Source: Phymorhynchus buccinoides
Taxonomy: Eukaryota > Mollusca > Gastropoda > Neogastropoda > Raphitomidae
NCBI GenBank assembly: GCA_017654935.2
Contig: CM065683.1
Coordinates: forward strand, 6,667,916 to 6,731,915
Direction of reading: 5' to 3'
Length of the DNA stretch: 64,000 bases
Shown here in pieces: positions 34,601 through 49,600 of this stretch; the stretch's first letter is position 1; each line of letters begins with the position of its first letter. The notes below the pieces were generated by a model. It worked only from the letters and a program-made list of their open reading frames with translations, made no database searches and was not told where the DNA came from. Position numbers and translations under genes: made by a program.

Positions 34601-36704
34601 CAAAACCTGGTTGTTGTCTAGTTCCGGTAACGCCCGATTGCGCCCGCTGAACAGCAGGTCTAGTAGTTTCACTTTCACTTTCTCCCTACCCACAATGCAA
34701 TATACTAAGTTAGTGCTTCCTTTTCCTGACTCTCAGTGGTCCGTTTTTGGTTCTTACAGCAAGGGAAAGCACCCACTAGTCTTTTTGAACGGAATTTTCG
34801 AAGTGACCCCAAATTTTTTCCTTCTTTCCACGTGACGTGCGCAGTATTGACTCGGCGCGATGCTCGGAGCGCCATTACGGATTTTTTTAATTCCAATTCA
34901 TGGTTTGTTGTGTGACAGTGTGTTAGCTTTGGAATAATAATATCATCATTGCTATTCAATATGCATCTTTCAGAAACGAAATGTGAGTTAGACTTTATTC
35001 TGGGTGATATTTTTAATGAAAAGATTTGGTGTAGACGTTCGGAGTTAATGCCCTTGTCTCTGGGGCATGGGATCGATTCTCGGTTCGAATGGTCGAGAGT
35101 CATTGGGTTAACTGGGTAGAGAAAACCCCCCCTGCAATATCGGGAGTTCCTCTCAGACATGTATAACGTTAGGCCCATCCTTACCTCCCAAACTTAAGAA
35201 AGTAAAGTCTTTGGATAACAGGCCATTTTTCAGCAAAGAAAATCCATTAATCTCACCTGGGTAGAGAAAAACCCCCATCTGCAATATTGGAAATTCCTCT
35301 GTGACATGTATAAAGTAAGGCCCATCCTTACCTCCCCAAATGAAGAGAATAGGGTCTTTGGATAACAGACCCTGATTTGATGCCTTTTAGTGACAGGGGT
35401 GTTAAATCATTGTGGTGCAAAACTGCGACATTGGCGGTGAAAGGGTTAAATCATTGTGGTGCATAAATGCGACATTGGCAGTGAAAGGGTTAAATCATTG
35501 AGGTGCAAAACTGTGACATTGGCGGTGAAAGGGTTAAATCATTGTGGTGCAAAACTGCGACATTGGCGGTGAAAGGGTTAAATCATTGTGGTGCAAAACT
35601 GCGACATTGGTGGTGAAAGGGTTAAATCATTGTGGTGCAAAACTGCGACATTGGTGGTGAAAGGGTTTAAATCATTGTGGAGCAAAACTGCGACATTGGC
35701 GGTGAAAGGGTTAAATCATAGTGGTGCAAAACTGCGACATTGGTGGTGAAAGGGTTAAATCATTGTGGTGCAAAACTGCGACATTGGTGGTGAAAGGGTT
35801 AAATCATAGTGGTGCATAAATGCGACATTGGCGGTGAAAGGGTTAAATCATTGTGGTGCAAAACTGCGACATTGGCGGTGAAAGGGTTAAATCATTGTGG
35901 TGCAAAAACTGCGACATTGGCGGTGAAAGGGTTAAATCATTGTGGTGCAAAAACTGCGACATTGGCGGTGAAAGGTTTAAATCATTGTGGTGCAAAAACT
36001 GCGACATTGGCGGTGAAAGGGTTAAATCATTGTGGTGCAAAACTGCGACATTGGCGGTGAAAGGGTTAAATCATTGTGGTGCAAAACTGCGACATTGGTG
36101 GTGAAAGGGTTAAATCATAGTGGTGCAAAACTGCGACATTGGCGGTGAAAGGGTTTAAATCATTGTGGTGCATAAATGCAACATTGGTGGTGAAAGGGTT
36201 AAATCATTGTGGTGCAAAAATGCGACATTGGCGGTGAAAGGGTTAAATCATTGTGGTGCATAAATGCGACATTGGCGGTGAAAGGGTTAAATCATTGTGG
36301 TGCATAAATGCGACATTGGCGGTGAAAGGGTTAAATCATTGTGGTGCATAAATGCGACATTGGTGGTGAAAGGGTTAAATCATTGTGGTGCATAAATGCA
36401 ACATTGGCAGTGAAAGGGTTAAATCATTGTGGTGCATAAATGCAACATTGGCAGTGAAAGGGTTAAATCATTGTGGTGCATAAAATGCAACATTGGCAGT
36501 GAAAGGGTTAAATCATTGTGGTGCATAAATGCAACATTGGCAGTGACAGGGTTAAGTAGTGACAGTACGCAAAGCCTTCCCCTCATCTCACCTTGATGTT
36601 CTCCACAGCCAGACTGTACAGCGTTGTGAGGCGAGACTGGTCTGCGTATTTCACCATCGCTAGAGCTAGGTCGGTCAGCGCAATCCTGCACAACACATGC
36701 GCAC

Positions 36705-36739
<35 letters not shown>

Positions 36740-37634
36740 CGTGCGCACACACACACACACACATTCCATTCACAATTCATAATTATTTATTGTCTTCAAA
36801 CATACATGAAGAAAAACATTTTTCGGCGTGCATGCAATCCTGCACAAAATACATGCACACACACACACATTCAATTCACAATTATTCATTGTCTTCTAGC
36901 ATACATGAAGAAAATTTATTTTTGGCGTGCACGCAATCCTCCACAAAACGCCTGCACGCACACAACACACATTCCATTCACAATTCTTCAAGCATATATG
37001 AAGAAAAACATCTTTCGGTGTGCACGCAACATTTAAAATAATTGAAGAGTTAAAACTAACAAGAAAATAGTGCAAGCCAAAACACGACACAGAGCAGAAT
37101 AAACTTACATAAAAGCGCACGTAATTCACTTACAGTAACAAAAGTTATCAAGAACACACACACACACTCATGCGTGCATGCACACACACACACAAATGCA
37201 CAGATCAAATAAACACAAAGTCAACAAGTATCACAAGTAATTGTCATTAGAAATATTCAAAATAAGAAAGAAAATTCACCTAAGGCGTTTTCATTTCAAA
37301 AAGAAAAATGTCACCTACTTTCTGAAGGCTGTGACGTCAGCGTCGCCCATTTTGGAGGTACACATGTCCAGGAAGCTAAAGACAAGCTGAAACAAAAGCA
37401 ACACACAAAATTAGAACCAGCAGCAGCGATTGAAATAATTAAAAAAAAGACAGAAAACAAACGTTCATTTACTGTCTGGAACACCCTATCATATGAACTT
37501 CGTTCTGCTAAATCTTTCCAATCTTTCCAAACCGCTCTTAAAACTCACCTCTTCCGGCAATTCCTCTGATTTCTTCCTTGTCCTGTTTCCTGCCTTAAAA
37601 CTACGTTCCCCACTTTGTGTGTGTGTTGTGTGTG

Positions 37635-37674
<40 letters not shown>

Positions 37675-40600
37675 ATGTGCGTGCGTGTTGTGGCTATGTG
37701 CATGTTTTTGGTCGTTAATATTGTAGTAGCTTATGATCTATGTATGTATTTAAATAATTGTGAAGCACCGTGAGCTCATGAGAGAAAGGGCGCTCTATAA
37801 ATGTTAATTATTATTATTATTATAATCATAATAATTTATTTCATATAGCGCTAAAATCCATACAGTAGTATGCTCGATGCGCTTTACATAGAGACGTATG
37901 GTGAGGATATGTGAACCAGTCTGTTAGAAATGTTTGTACGAATGGTGAGTGAAAAGCGCATCGAGTTGCTTTGCAAGATTATGCGCTATATAAGCATTAT
38001 TAACTATTATTATTATTTATCATTACAAAAAGTAACATTGAAAGAAAAAATATGCATTAAGATAGTCATACTACCAACATTCCAATGCAAAACAATAACG
38101 CAACAAAACTAACACGATTCTCACTCACGAGAACATACCACCCTCGTTCACCAGCACTGTCACTCTCTGATAACATCTCGCCCTCACAGAAATTAATGAA
38201 AATGTCAACAAGCAACAGGAAGGAATGCACCAATCCAAAGTTGGACTTTATATGCCTGAAGACCCCTGTCCAGTGTAAGGAAGAAGAAGAAGACGAAAGA
38301 CAATTGAGAGCACACGCCGCCTGCCTTTGTAGTGTGATCCTAAGTTGGACGTTATATGCCTGAAGACCCCTGTCCAGTGTAAGGAAGAAGAAGAAGACGA
38401 AAGACAATTGAGAGCACACGCCGCCTGCCTTTGTAGTGTGATCCTAAGTTGGACGTTATATGCCTGAAGACCCCTGTCCAGTGTAAGGAAGAAGAAGAAG
38501 AAGACGAAAAAGACAATTGAGAGCACACGCCGCCTGCCTTTGTAGTGTGATCCTAAGTTGGACTTTATATGCCTGAAGACCCCTGTCCAGTGTAAGGAAG
38601 AAGAAGAAGACGAAAGACAATTGAGAGCACACACCGCCTGCCTTTGTAGTGTGATCCTAAGTTGGACGTTATATGCCTGAAGACCCCTGTCCAGTGTAAG
38701 GAAGAAGTAGAAGAAGAAGTAGAAGAAGACGAAAGACAATTGAGAGCACACGCCGCCTGCCTTTGTAGTGTGATCCTAAGTTGGACGTTATATGCCTGAA
38801 GACCCCTGTCCAGTGTAAGGAAGAAGAAGAAGAAGACGAAAGACAATTGAGAGCACACGCCGCCTGCCTTTGTAGTGTGATCCTAAGTTGGACTTTATAT
38901 GCCTGAAGACCCCTGTCCAGTGTAAGGAAGAAGAAGAAGACGAAAGACAATTGAGAGCACACACCGCCTGCCTTTGTAGTGTGATCCTAAGTTGGACGTT
39001 ATATGCCTGAAGGCCCCTGTCCAGTGTAAGGAAGAAGAAGAAGAAGAAGTAGAAGAAGACGAAAGACAATTGAGAGCACACGCCGCCTGCCTTTGTAGTG
39101 TGATCCTAAGTTGGACGTTATATGCCTGAAGACCCCTGTCCAGTGTAAGGAAAGAAGAAGAAGACGAAAGACAATTGAGAGCACACGCCGCCTGCCTTTG
39201 TAGTGTGATCCTAAGTTGGACGTTATATGCCTGAAGACCCCTGTCCAGTGTAAGGAAGAAGAAGAAGACGAAAGACAATTGAGAGCACATGCCGCCTGCC
39301 TTTGTAGTGTGATCCTAAGTTGGACTTTATATGCCTGAAGACCCCTGTCCAGTGTAAGGAAGAAGAAGAAGACGAAAGACAATTGAGAGCATACGCCGCC
39401 TGCCTTTGTAGTTTGATCCTAAGTTGGACGTTATACGTCTGAAGGCCCCTGTCCAGTGTAAGGAAGAAGCAGAAGACGAAAGACAACATAGTGACACACT
39501 AGTAATATGACTTGCATACTACAGTGTTGCCATGGGGAAAGAGCGACAAATAGCAACGTACATTGCGACCAGTGCAGTTTCGCTTAGAGTACAAACTGGC
39601 AGTCCTTACATTCCGCCACTTTGAACAGACCTACCATCCTACCTCTCAAGTGCTCTCCACACTTACACTCCTTCTCGCTCACTCCGATCTTCCCATGCCA
39701 AACTGTTGAAAGTTCGTAAAGTGAATTTAAAGTCTTTTGGACAGCGCAGTTTTAGTTTCTGCGCCCCCTCCCACTGTCTGGAACTCCTTGCCTGTTCACC
39801 TCCCGTCACAATTCAGCACTTCAGCACAAATGAAAAGTCACCAGTTTCAAAGAGTTTTCTCTCAGTAACTTTTCACATTAATTAGATGATGATCGAAAGA
39901 ATGCCTATAATAATAATGACAATTTTTTTTAGCGCTTATTCTCCTTACGGGGCTCTAAGCGCTTCACAAAGAAGTTAAAAATCTGAGCAAAAACAACAAC
40001 AAAAAGCCCGAAACAAAACGAAACTAAATCACGATAACTACAGTTATGTCACCCCCCCCCCATTCACCCTCCACTAGAATCCAAACCATTACAAATATGA
40101 TAGTGTATGTTAGCCCAATTGTGAATCAGTGAATGTGAGCGCCTTGAGTTTAATTCTAAAGAAAGGCGCTATATAAATAATAATAATAATAATAGGGGTA
40201 CTTATAGCGCCCTTCTAGGTAAAACCTACTCAGGGTGCTTTACAAATTAAACTTCACTAAGCCACCATTCACACATCGAATATAATACAACTAACAAACC
40301 AGACTGCATCACTTACTTCCTCACTCACGCTGACAGTGACACATGCACAAGTGTGCACGCACGCAAGCATGATGCACACATGCACACACAGATACACACA
40401 CACCAAACACACAGACAGACACACACACATGGAAGCGCACGCACCCACACACACACTATGTACTATGTATTATTATTATTCCATGATCATTGTTTTACCT
40501 TGGAGTCGGCCACACTGAGGTAGACTTTGATGGTTTCCAGGGAGGCCAGGCGCCGGCTGTCCCGGGGACTGTCTGCGTCGCTGGTGTACAGGTTGAACAG

Positions 40601-43600
40601 GAGCGGCAGGTAGTTCTTAGCAAAGGTGCGCATCACGCCGCGCTCAGCATCTGAACACAGACTAACTCCATTACAGACCTATTTACCATTATAATGAACA
40701 ACCTGGAATTTGCCACAGAAAACCCCGGAATTTGAGAAAAAAACAAACAGAATTCACATTGCAATGTCGCTTATGCCGCCATGCGAAATTTTGAAGTCCC
40801 GGTTGCATTACTTGCAGTGTGCATGCTCGTCTCCCAAACGCGAACTTGTTATTCCTGGCACTTTCAAATACTTTTGAGAAAACTTCTGCTTCACTTTTGT
40901 CTGTTTCACCCTATCACTGCTGTCGTTTGTCGAAGATTTCTGGAGCTTGCCGCCTGCGGGTGACTTGCCTGACGACATGTTTGGCGCAAAACTACAACCC
41001 TTGCGTCTTTTCATACAAACGGAAACAAATAATAGACGTTTTTCAAAATCCCGGGATTTTCAGCGTTCACCCGGAATTTATTATTTTACCCAGAATTTTT
41101 GCAAATTCCCGGGATAATTCCGGCAAAACCAGGAGGGTAAACAGGTCTGCATTCAATAACCATTTCTGTCCTTTAATACAAACAGGGGTGCAACTACACA
41201 AAATGAAAAAACCCTGAAAGGCCGGGGTCCTGGGGGTAATGTCCCCCTGCAGCTGAAGAAAAAAATTGATTTATGAAGGTATTTTAGTTTGCTTTTTCCA
41301 CAATTTATACAAATGGTTATTTCAAAGTGTTTGAAAAATACACTAGACACACAGAGATCTTGTTTGACAAATAAAAAAAAAAGAAATTCCTTTTCTGGTA
41401 AAATTCAAAACCAGGAAATCCTTGTACACCAGGAAAAGTTGCACCCATGTACAAATAGTTCCCCCACCTTCTGGAAGTTCTGTGCTTGTAACTTCCTCCA
41501 ATCTGTCACTCTCTTTGACTCTGCCTTTTCCCTTTGCTTGCTGTCATCCACTTGTCTTTCTGCCTTCTTCTGCGTTCTTTGTCTCAAGCGAGATCCTGTG
41601 AATTGTTTTTACTATCGTTTGATGAGACAAAGAACGCGAGTTAACAACTCAGACACGCTAATTCTATGACCATTGCACTCTTTGATGTCTTAGGAAAGTG
41701 GACAAATGATCAGCATCACCATGCAGTGCTTGAATCCAGCACTGTTGAGGGGCTAAGATTTCGGGTGAATTCTTTTTAGGTGGACTCCATACTTTCATAA
41801 TGCCTTCACACAGAGTCTTCAAATTTGGCATACAGTGGTACCCCTCTAATAAGACCTTGAAAGTGCGGTGAAAAAAAAGTCTTATCTGAGGGGTGGTCTT
41901 ATTAGAGGACCAAGCATCTTTTCCGAGTCGCCATATCGATCACTGACTTGAAGAAGAACAGAGAGTAGCGGGCCCTTCTACAAGTCGCATAAGTACACGG
42001 GGCGTAACTCTCCAAGCAAAAGTTAGGGGGCGCGCTTCCGATGGAAATTGGAAATGGAAAAGTTGAAAAGCAGCTCCTTTCCGCTATCAGACTGATAAAT
42101 CGGCGTTAGTGTGTCCACTACAACTCTCGCTGAATGCAAACAACTCACAAAATCCGATAAATGAAAGCAGCTGGCGCATTAGCATTTGCCGTGATTTCGT
42201 ATCTGCGGTGCCATTTTGTCAGCCGAGTTGTATGCGCGGTAAAAGTTCTGTGTGTGCAAACTGTGACTAAAAATGAACTGCCAGAGCGTTACTTTGTCAT
42301 GTTTTGTGTTGTGTTGTGTCGTTGTGCATAATCCAGTATTTAGTAGGTCCATTATGGCGAAGATTAAGTCTGTACTGTTATGTGTAGTTTGTGTGCGAGT
42401 GCAACATGGGCCATCGAAGTTGCCATCGGACCCGTTGCCATGACTTTCGGTCACGAGTTCGTCTGTTTTTCATCGAGAGATCGATTTGCACGAACTTGAC
42501 TGCAAAAAGATAAGATTGTGGTCGCATCTCAACCCCTGAAATCAGGTCGTAAGTCGGAACTCAGGAAAAGTCGTATTTGCGGCATAGGATATATAGTGGA
42601 ATGTGTTTGGGAGAAAACAAAATCAGTCGTATGTGAGGAGAAGTCGCATTTGCGAGCGTCTTATTAGAGGGGTACCCCTGTATATGGTCAGGGTCATGTT
42701 CTGTATCAGTGGGCAAAACTTTACGCAGATATCTTTATTAGATGCTGAGAAACAAAAATGATCAAAAATTGACCCCCCAAAAGCGCAGTGATTTGTCAGA
42801 GAGCACACTGACCCTTTCCTTGGCTGAAGTGGACCAGCATGCGCAGCGAGGCCATGATGTCCATCTGCAGGTCCGCCCGGTCAGTCAGAGCGCTGCCCAG
42901 GGTCTTGGCAAGGCCTTTGAAAGACTGTCCAGCAATCACACACACAAATGATCAGTAAAAAATGTAACGAAAAGTTCTAAACCTCTGTCGTTTTATTGAA
43001 ATGACTGTGGAAAGGGCTTGAATTGAAAGTAATATTTTTACATTGTTTATATTTGATATTTACAAGACTAAACAAAAACACAAACGCCCATCACATCATT
43101 TGTGGCAAATTTTCAAGTGAATTTCTCACTTTTCATCAGGCCATATCTATGGTTGTCTGTTATATTTGATATTTGGTACATTTGGTATATTCTAGTCACA
43201 GAGACTTATCTCTGTGAAATTCGGGCTGCTCTCCTTTGGAGACCGTGTCGCCGCAAGTGCAGCGCCTACCCTTTTTTTCTTCTTTTTTTTGGGGGGGGGG
43301 CCACAGGGTGAGGAGGGTGTGTGGGTACACTTGGAAAACCTAGGTATGAGGGTGGGGCAGTACCTTGGCCAGGTCTGTGGGTCTGGTGCAGAAGCCTTTC
43401 AGCATGGACCACACCTGCAGTTCCAGCGCCTCGTAGGTCTTGGACGCAGCCTGCAGCCCGCGCTCTCCCAGCTCCTTCGCTGTCAGCGCCACAACAAACA
43501 CAGCAGAACGTTTCATATATCTATAATATAGTAATACGCTAAGGCCCGAAGTGCAAAAGGACGTAAAAACTCGGATACCCCGTAAATGTCTGACTTTTGT

Positions 43601-46600
43601 TGGGACGCGATTCCGCAATGTCTGGTTCAAAATGTTTTTGGAAAAAAAAGTACAGACAAACCCCTATTTTACGACCCTCTGTTAAGCGACCACCTCTCAT
43701 TTGAGACCGGATTTTTTGGCACAGATGCATTTTACTATGTAAACGACCTCTCTTAAATGACTTCCTCTAAAACGCGACTTACGACCGCCATTTTGTGGTT
43801 TTTACGACCGTTGCTGTCGTCTGCATAGACTTCGAGCAAAGGGAAACAACCACGGTCAAGGGCCTGAAAGCGGAGTCGCTTCCCTTGTTGTAGAAAAGAT
43901 GGCGGAGAGCGTAGGAAAAGCACGAAAACCACTGACTTTGAAAAAGAAAACCACTGACTTTGGACGAGAGTGGAGGTGATTAAAAGAAGTCGGCAAAGTG
44001 AAACTGTAATATCGATTGCACAATCCTATGGAGTTGGAAAGACCCAAATCCAGTTTTAATATGTCATTGTATGTGTGCATGAAGAAGAGAGTATGAACTG
44101 TGCTGAACTTTTTCTTTCTACAGCTGCCATTGAAAACCTCCGTCATACGACCCCTCCAATTTACGACCGATTTTTCCGGACATTTTGGAAGTCTTAAAAT
44201 AGAGGTTTGTCTGTATTATAGAATAAACAACAACAAACAAAACAGAAAAAGAGTACCGGTACATACTTCTTTGTTCCAACGCTTTTGAAGCTTGGAAAAA
44301 AAAACCCAACACCATTTGAGGTAACGGCGAAGCAATAGTACGAGACTGAAGAGTGGTACCGACCTTTCTGCCTGAAGCGTGTGGCCAAAGGGAGGAAGTA
44401 GCCGGCAAAGAAGGACAACTCCGTGTCCGACACATTGTCGCGCACCACAGGCAGCAGCCAGCTTCGGGACAGGTCGGGGTTGTCTCTGAAAACATTCCAC
44501 CAACCGACGCGCACAACGTTAGCAACATTTTACAGAAACGGGTGTGATTGACAAAAGGGTAAACTAGTGGCAATTAATATTTCAAGATATACGTAAAAAA
44601 ACAACAACACCATCATCAGCATGTGACCAGTCACCCAGAGAAAGTCCTCCAAACGTTTTCACAACCAAAGACACCCAATGATTCCACTAACGGTGCAAGT
44701 AATTTCATTTTGGAGGTGGAAACTAAATTTTAATGTCCCACGGAAATAATATGCATTTAAAAAACAAAACTAAAAAACTTAGAACATTTTCAGGTTGTAA
44801 ATCGTAGTCTTTCATTTTACGAGCATTTCTGCTTTAGTCAAATTATCATAGCATAGTAAACTACCGTATTTTTCAGATCATTAGGCGCTGCTGTGAATAG
44901 GGCAATTTTCAAGAAAAAAAATGAAAAAATTAAAATTAAAGGCGCCCTCGTTTATAAGGTGATACACACCTCACAAAAGAAAGTCGAAGTTTGAAGCCCG
45001 TACACTTCCTGTAAATGCTTATCGACCGCCATTACTGCTGTCATAAACGAGAGTTGGCTCCCTTCTCAAATAATCGAACTTCCGTTTTTGCGACTTCCTG
45101 TTGTTGTGTTTGGACTTTTCTTCGTGAAAACTGGTAGAATTATGGCATTTTAAGCTCTACAACGATGCTTTTTACATCCAATGAAGGGTTATGGCATCTG
45201 TTGGACGGTATCTCGGATGATAATAGGGATTTTGAAGCATTTTAACGTGAGTATTCGTCGTATCGGCGACTCGTTACCACTTTCGATGTTGTGACTCACA
45301 GTAGACTGTACTGAGCATGGCAATCGTTGCCTCTCTTCTCACGATTTTGTTCACTAATAGGGCGCCCTCGTTTATTAGGCGCATAGGTGGAAATTGGAGA
45401 AAAAAATATCGCCTTATAACCTGAAAATTAGGGTACATTACATCGTTAACCCCACCCTCATTCAGGGTTGACCCAGAGCACCCCACACCCCCCCACACAC
45501 TCACTCGTTGCCGGAGATCCTGAGGGGCACAGCATCCAGCAGGGCCATGGGTCCCATGGTCCTCACCGCCTTCCCCAGGACACCGTCCACCTCCCCCTTG
45601 AACCCAAAGTTGGCAGAGTCCCGCAGGGCTGCCAGAGACTCCAGACACTGAAAGGGAAACATCGCACACACGTTTCAACGTCTAGATATTCTTTAGACAG
45701 TGAGGCTATGAGAATGTTGAAATAATACTGAACAAACTCAACTGATTGCAACAATGTCAAGTTGGTTACAAACCATTTGGTTTTTAATATAAACAAATAG
45801 ATTTTGTTTAAAATACCATATTGAAAACATCAAACAAATGAAATAAACAAACAAATATGAAGTGAGAACTCACCCTTTTCAGGAGACTGGGGCAGAGTTT
45901 ACCAAGAACCTGAATAAAAAAGATCAGAAAATCATTGAATAAAAGAGATCAGAAAAGCATTGAATAAAACAGATCAGAAAACCATTGAACAAAACAGATC
46001 AGAAAACCATTGAACAAAACAGATCAGAAAACCATTGAACAAAACAGATCAGAAATACATTAAAGACCCACCAGATCACGTGTCAAAATCACGGGTTTCA
46101 CATTTCCCCCCCTCTCATAGCTGGTAAGAAATTTTGACCAAATGACAACTTTTGTGTTGCCACTGGGCTTAACGTATGTTAAGTGCATGGACACACGGGA
46201 CCTCGGTTTATCGTCTCATCCAAAAGGACCATAAGGCCTAGTGCAAAGTGAGAGGAAAAATCCCCTGTACCCAGGTGTGTGTGTGCATGTGTGTGTGAGA
46301 GAGAGAGAGAGAGAGGGGTGGGGGAGAAAGAGAGATCATGTACAGAAACCCAGCGACTGACCTCCATGACCGTGGCCAGCAGCTGCAGCACCAGGTCCCA
46401 GCTGACGTGGTACTCGAACCCCAGACCCCCCTCCACCACACGCACCACCCGCCGCGCCCAGCTCTCCGCAGAGTCTCCTTCTGTCAGCGTCGTCTTCAGC
46501 TCCTCCGCCACAGAGCCCACACACTCCCTCAGAAGCAACTGCCAAAATATGGTAATACCATTAACCCTTTCACCGCCAATGTCGCATTTTTGCACCACAG

Positions 46601-49600
46601 TGATTTAACACCTATGTCACTAAAAAGGCATCACATTGGGGTCTATTACCCAAAGACCCTATTGTCTTAGTTTTGGGAAGTACGGACAGACCTTATTTTA
46701 TATATGTCACAGAAGAATCCCCAATACTGCAGATGGATTTTGTTCTCTACCCAGGTAAATTTAATGGATGAAAAATGGCTGGCGGTGAAAAGGTTAAATA
46801 AGGTATCATTTACATCTACATATCAGTAATGTAGCATATGTGTGTATACGTGTCTGTGTCTGTGTGTGCGCGTGTATGTACGTGTGTGTGTGTGTGTGTG
46901 TGAATATGTGCATGCGTATGTGTTTGTGTGTTGTGTGTTATTTTTGTCATATGGTTTGTATTATTTTTCTTAGTTATGTTTATGTTCTGTATTTGAAAAT
47001 GTAAAAAAAAAGGTTCTACAATTTTATTTTTTTTAAAGAAGAAAGGGTTAAATAAAATTGCGAAAAAGAGGCTGTGAAAAAGTTTCCAAGGCCTGTTTTT
47101 CACTGACGTTCATGAGTTTGAGGGCGGAGACCCTGACGTCTTTGTGGTGCGACAGCAGGCACCTCATGGCAGCGGACATCAGCTGTGGCAGAAAGTCCAC
47201 ACACAGCGTGCAGTTCAGCCTGGAAACAACACAAACATCACTGAGTGCAGGCCGGCTCTACTGTAGGCTAAATCCTACGCTTATCGAGAAAGCAACTCAC
47301 TTAACCAGGCATGGTAGTGGGGGCAAAGTGGTTTTCAAGGAAAATGGCCGGGGGTCCAGGGGGCCGAAGAAAATTCAATAAAATTCAATAAATGAGAGTG
47401 AAATGTTCACTTTTTCATGCCATTTCAATGCATTTTTTAATAATTTTGTTTCAAACTGTTTCGCGGATTTTCCGCGATTTGCGGAGGTCTACCATGCCTG
47501 CTTAACACGCTAAACCAAAAAACAACACGTTTTAATTCAGAGAGACACAGGCTTTTTTGGCTCACTTTTTTTTTGAGTCTATAATATGATACTTGTTCGG
47601 TTGTGTGTCTGTGTGTGTAAGTGTCTGTGTGTATGCGTGTGTTGCGTCCATGGTCTAACCTCCAAACTTTAACGTTGCCATTCTCTAGGGAAAAAGAAGG
47701 CATACATTGTTCAATTTTTTTTTTTTAAATTTGATTGGCAATCTTGTACTTTAGACACCCCCCTCAATCTTTGCTTGTTGTCCCACATTTGCCTGTTTGA
47801 GTGAGCCTTGAAGGCTTTGCCTCTTGTTTGTATAACATTTAACCACATTTTGTTGTTGTTATTGGGTTGGTTGTTTTTTTTGGTACTGGTTCTAGTCTGG
47901 GTACATCGAAGGAGCCGATAGAGGCTTTTTTTTTCGGGGGTGTGGGAGGGGGGGAGGAGAGGAGGGGGAGGGCTGGGAGTCACATGTATCTACAGCTCTA
48001 ATTGTTGTCTAAATACACAAAAAGTACAACAGCATACACAGGGCTATTAACATCCAGTCTTAAGATAACATGAGGAAAACATTACAGACATCACATCATC
48101 TTAGAATGGCCAAGCGCCTAGCTATCAATTTGGCCATACCAGGCAGCAGGATTTCTCCCTGCTCTTACCGACTTTCAACCGCCGTGGGATTCTTACGCGC
48201 GTAAAGCGCTACGGGTCAGACTAGCTTTGAGTCCCCCATCCGAAGGACTGGACGTTCAGTTCGATTTTCCTGTCAAACTAGAAAGAAAGGGCGAGGAGGC
48301 CGGGATTTGAACCCCGGGTCACTCACGCTGCAGTCACCCATTACATTTGGCAGGCGAACGTCTTAACCACTCTGCCACCTTTCTTTCTGTGCGGGCCATT
48401 GGCATCTCCGTCTGAGTGATCGACGAAGAATACACGACTTCTTTTTTTCTGATCTGATTGCTTTCCTTCCTTAACTCATTCAAGTCGTTCCGGACATATA
48501 TGTCCGGAATTAATAGATAACTGTCAATTTGATGCATTTGCATCAAAGGAGGTAAATCTGTGTGCACACAATACCTTGGTCACTTCTAAACTCGCTTCGA
48601 TCCCTTAGACCACAATTCTGCCTCTGACTTTGCTTTTGTAGTGGTTTGTTGTGGGGTAACCAATCAGTGTAGAGAGTTTTTCTCTATAAAGTCTATACAT
48701 AAAAAAGTCTGATCTAGCACTTCAATATGTCTAAACCTGAAGTAAAAACCCGTAATCTTCCTTCATTTCTCCTTTTGTTGATGTCTGTTTTGTTTGTGTG
48801 CATGGCTGGAGTGATTTGTGAGGTTTTTTTTAATAATTCAAAATCGTTGCGATGCGAATGAGTTAAAACAAAATACCACAGAAAGGGGGGTGGGGGGTGG
48901 GGGATAACCATCATTTACCTGGATAGGTTGAGGTGGGCCTGTTCCATGACAGCCAGCCAGGCAGGCATCAGGCCACTGTCGTGCTCCTTCGGCTGGTGAT
49001 CGTACAGGGCCTGTAGACACACAGACACACATGCACGCACAGACACAGAGGCACACACACAGACACACATGCACACACAGAGAGACAAGGCACACACACA
49101 GAGGCAGACACCGACACAGACACACATTCACACGCACACACAGAGGCGCACACACGAACACAGATGCACACACACAAACACAGACACGCACACACACAGA
49201 CATAAACAAACGCACACATCCACACGCACACACACAATTTAAGTAAAATTTTAACTTTGACTCTGAAACACACACAATTGAAATAAAATTCTGACTTTGA
49301 CTTTGAAACACACACACACACACACAGATGAATGCAATAATATCCTTGCAGCCTGAGGACACAGTGGACAATAATATGATCGACATAAACAGGCAAGTCG
49401 AAGAGGGCAGGTTGAGCAGGTCAAAAAGAAAGTAAAATACAAAGAAAAAAACATTAAAAATGTATCTGACTCTGTGCCAAAAGGTGGGCATGAAAAGTGG
49501 ACATAGAGGGTAACAAATGAAACCGTTAATACCATTTAAATACATGCATATTTAGAAAGGATATAAATGAGGCAAAACATGTGCAAAGTAACAGGACAAT

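Noticed and set aside
35401..36556. CRISPR-like regular array
   Set aside because: The 44-bp units are contiguous with no unique spacers, in an animal intron, and match a MITE end.
38066..39490. Repeated 90-130 residue minus-strand frames
   Set aside because: They overlap one another and are only the antisense of the 104-bp satellite.
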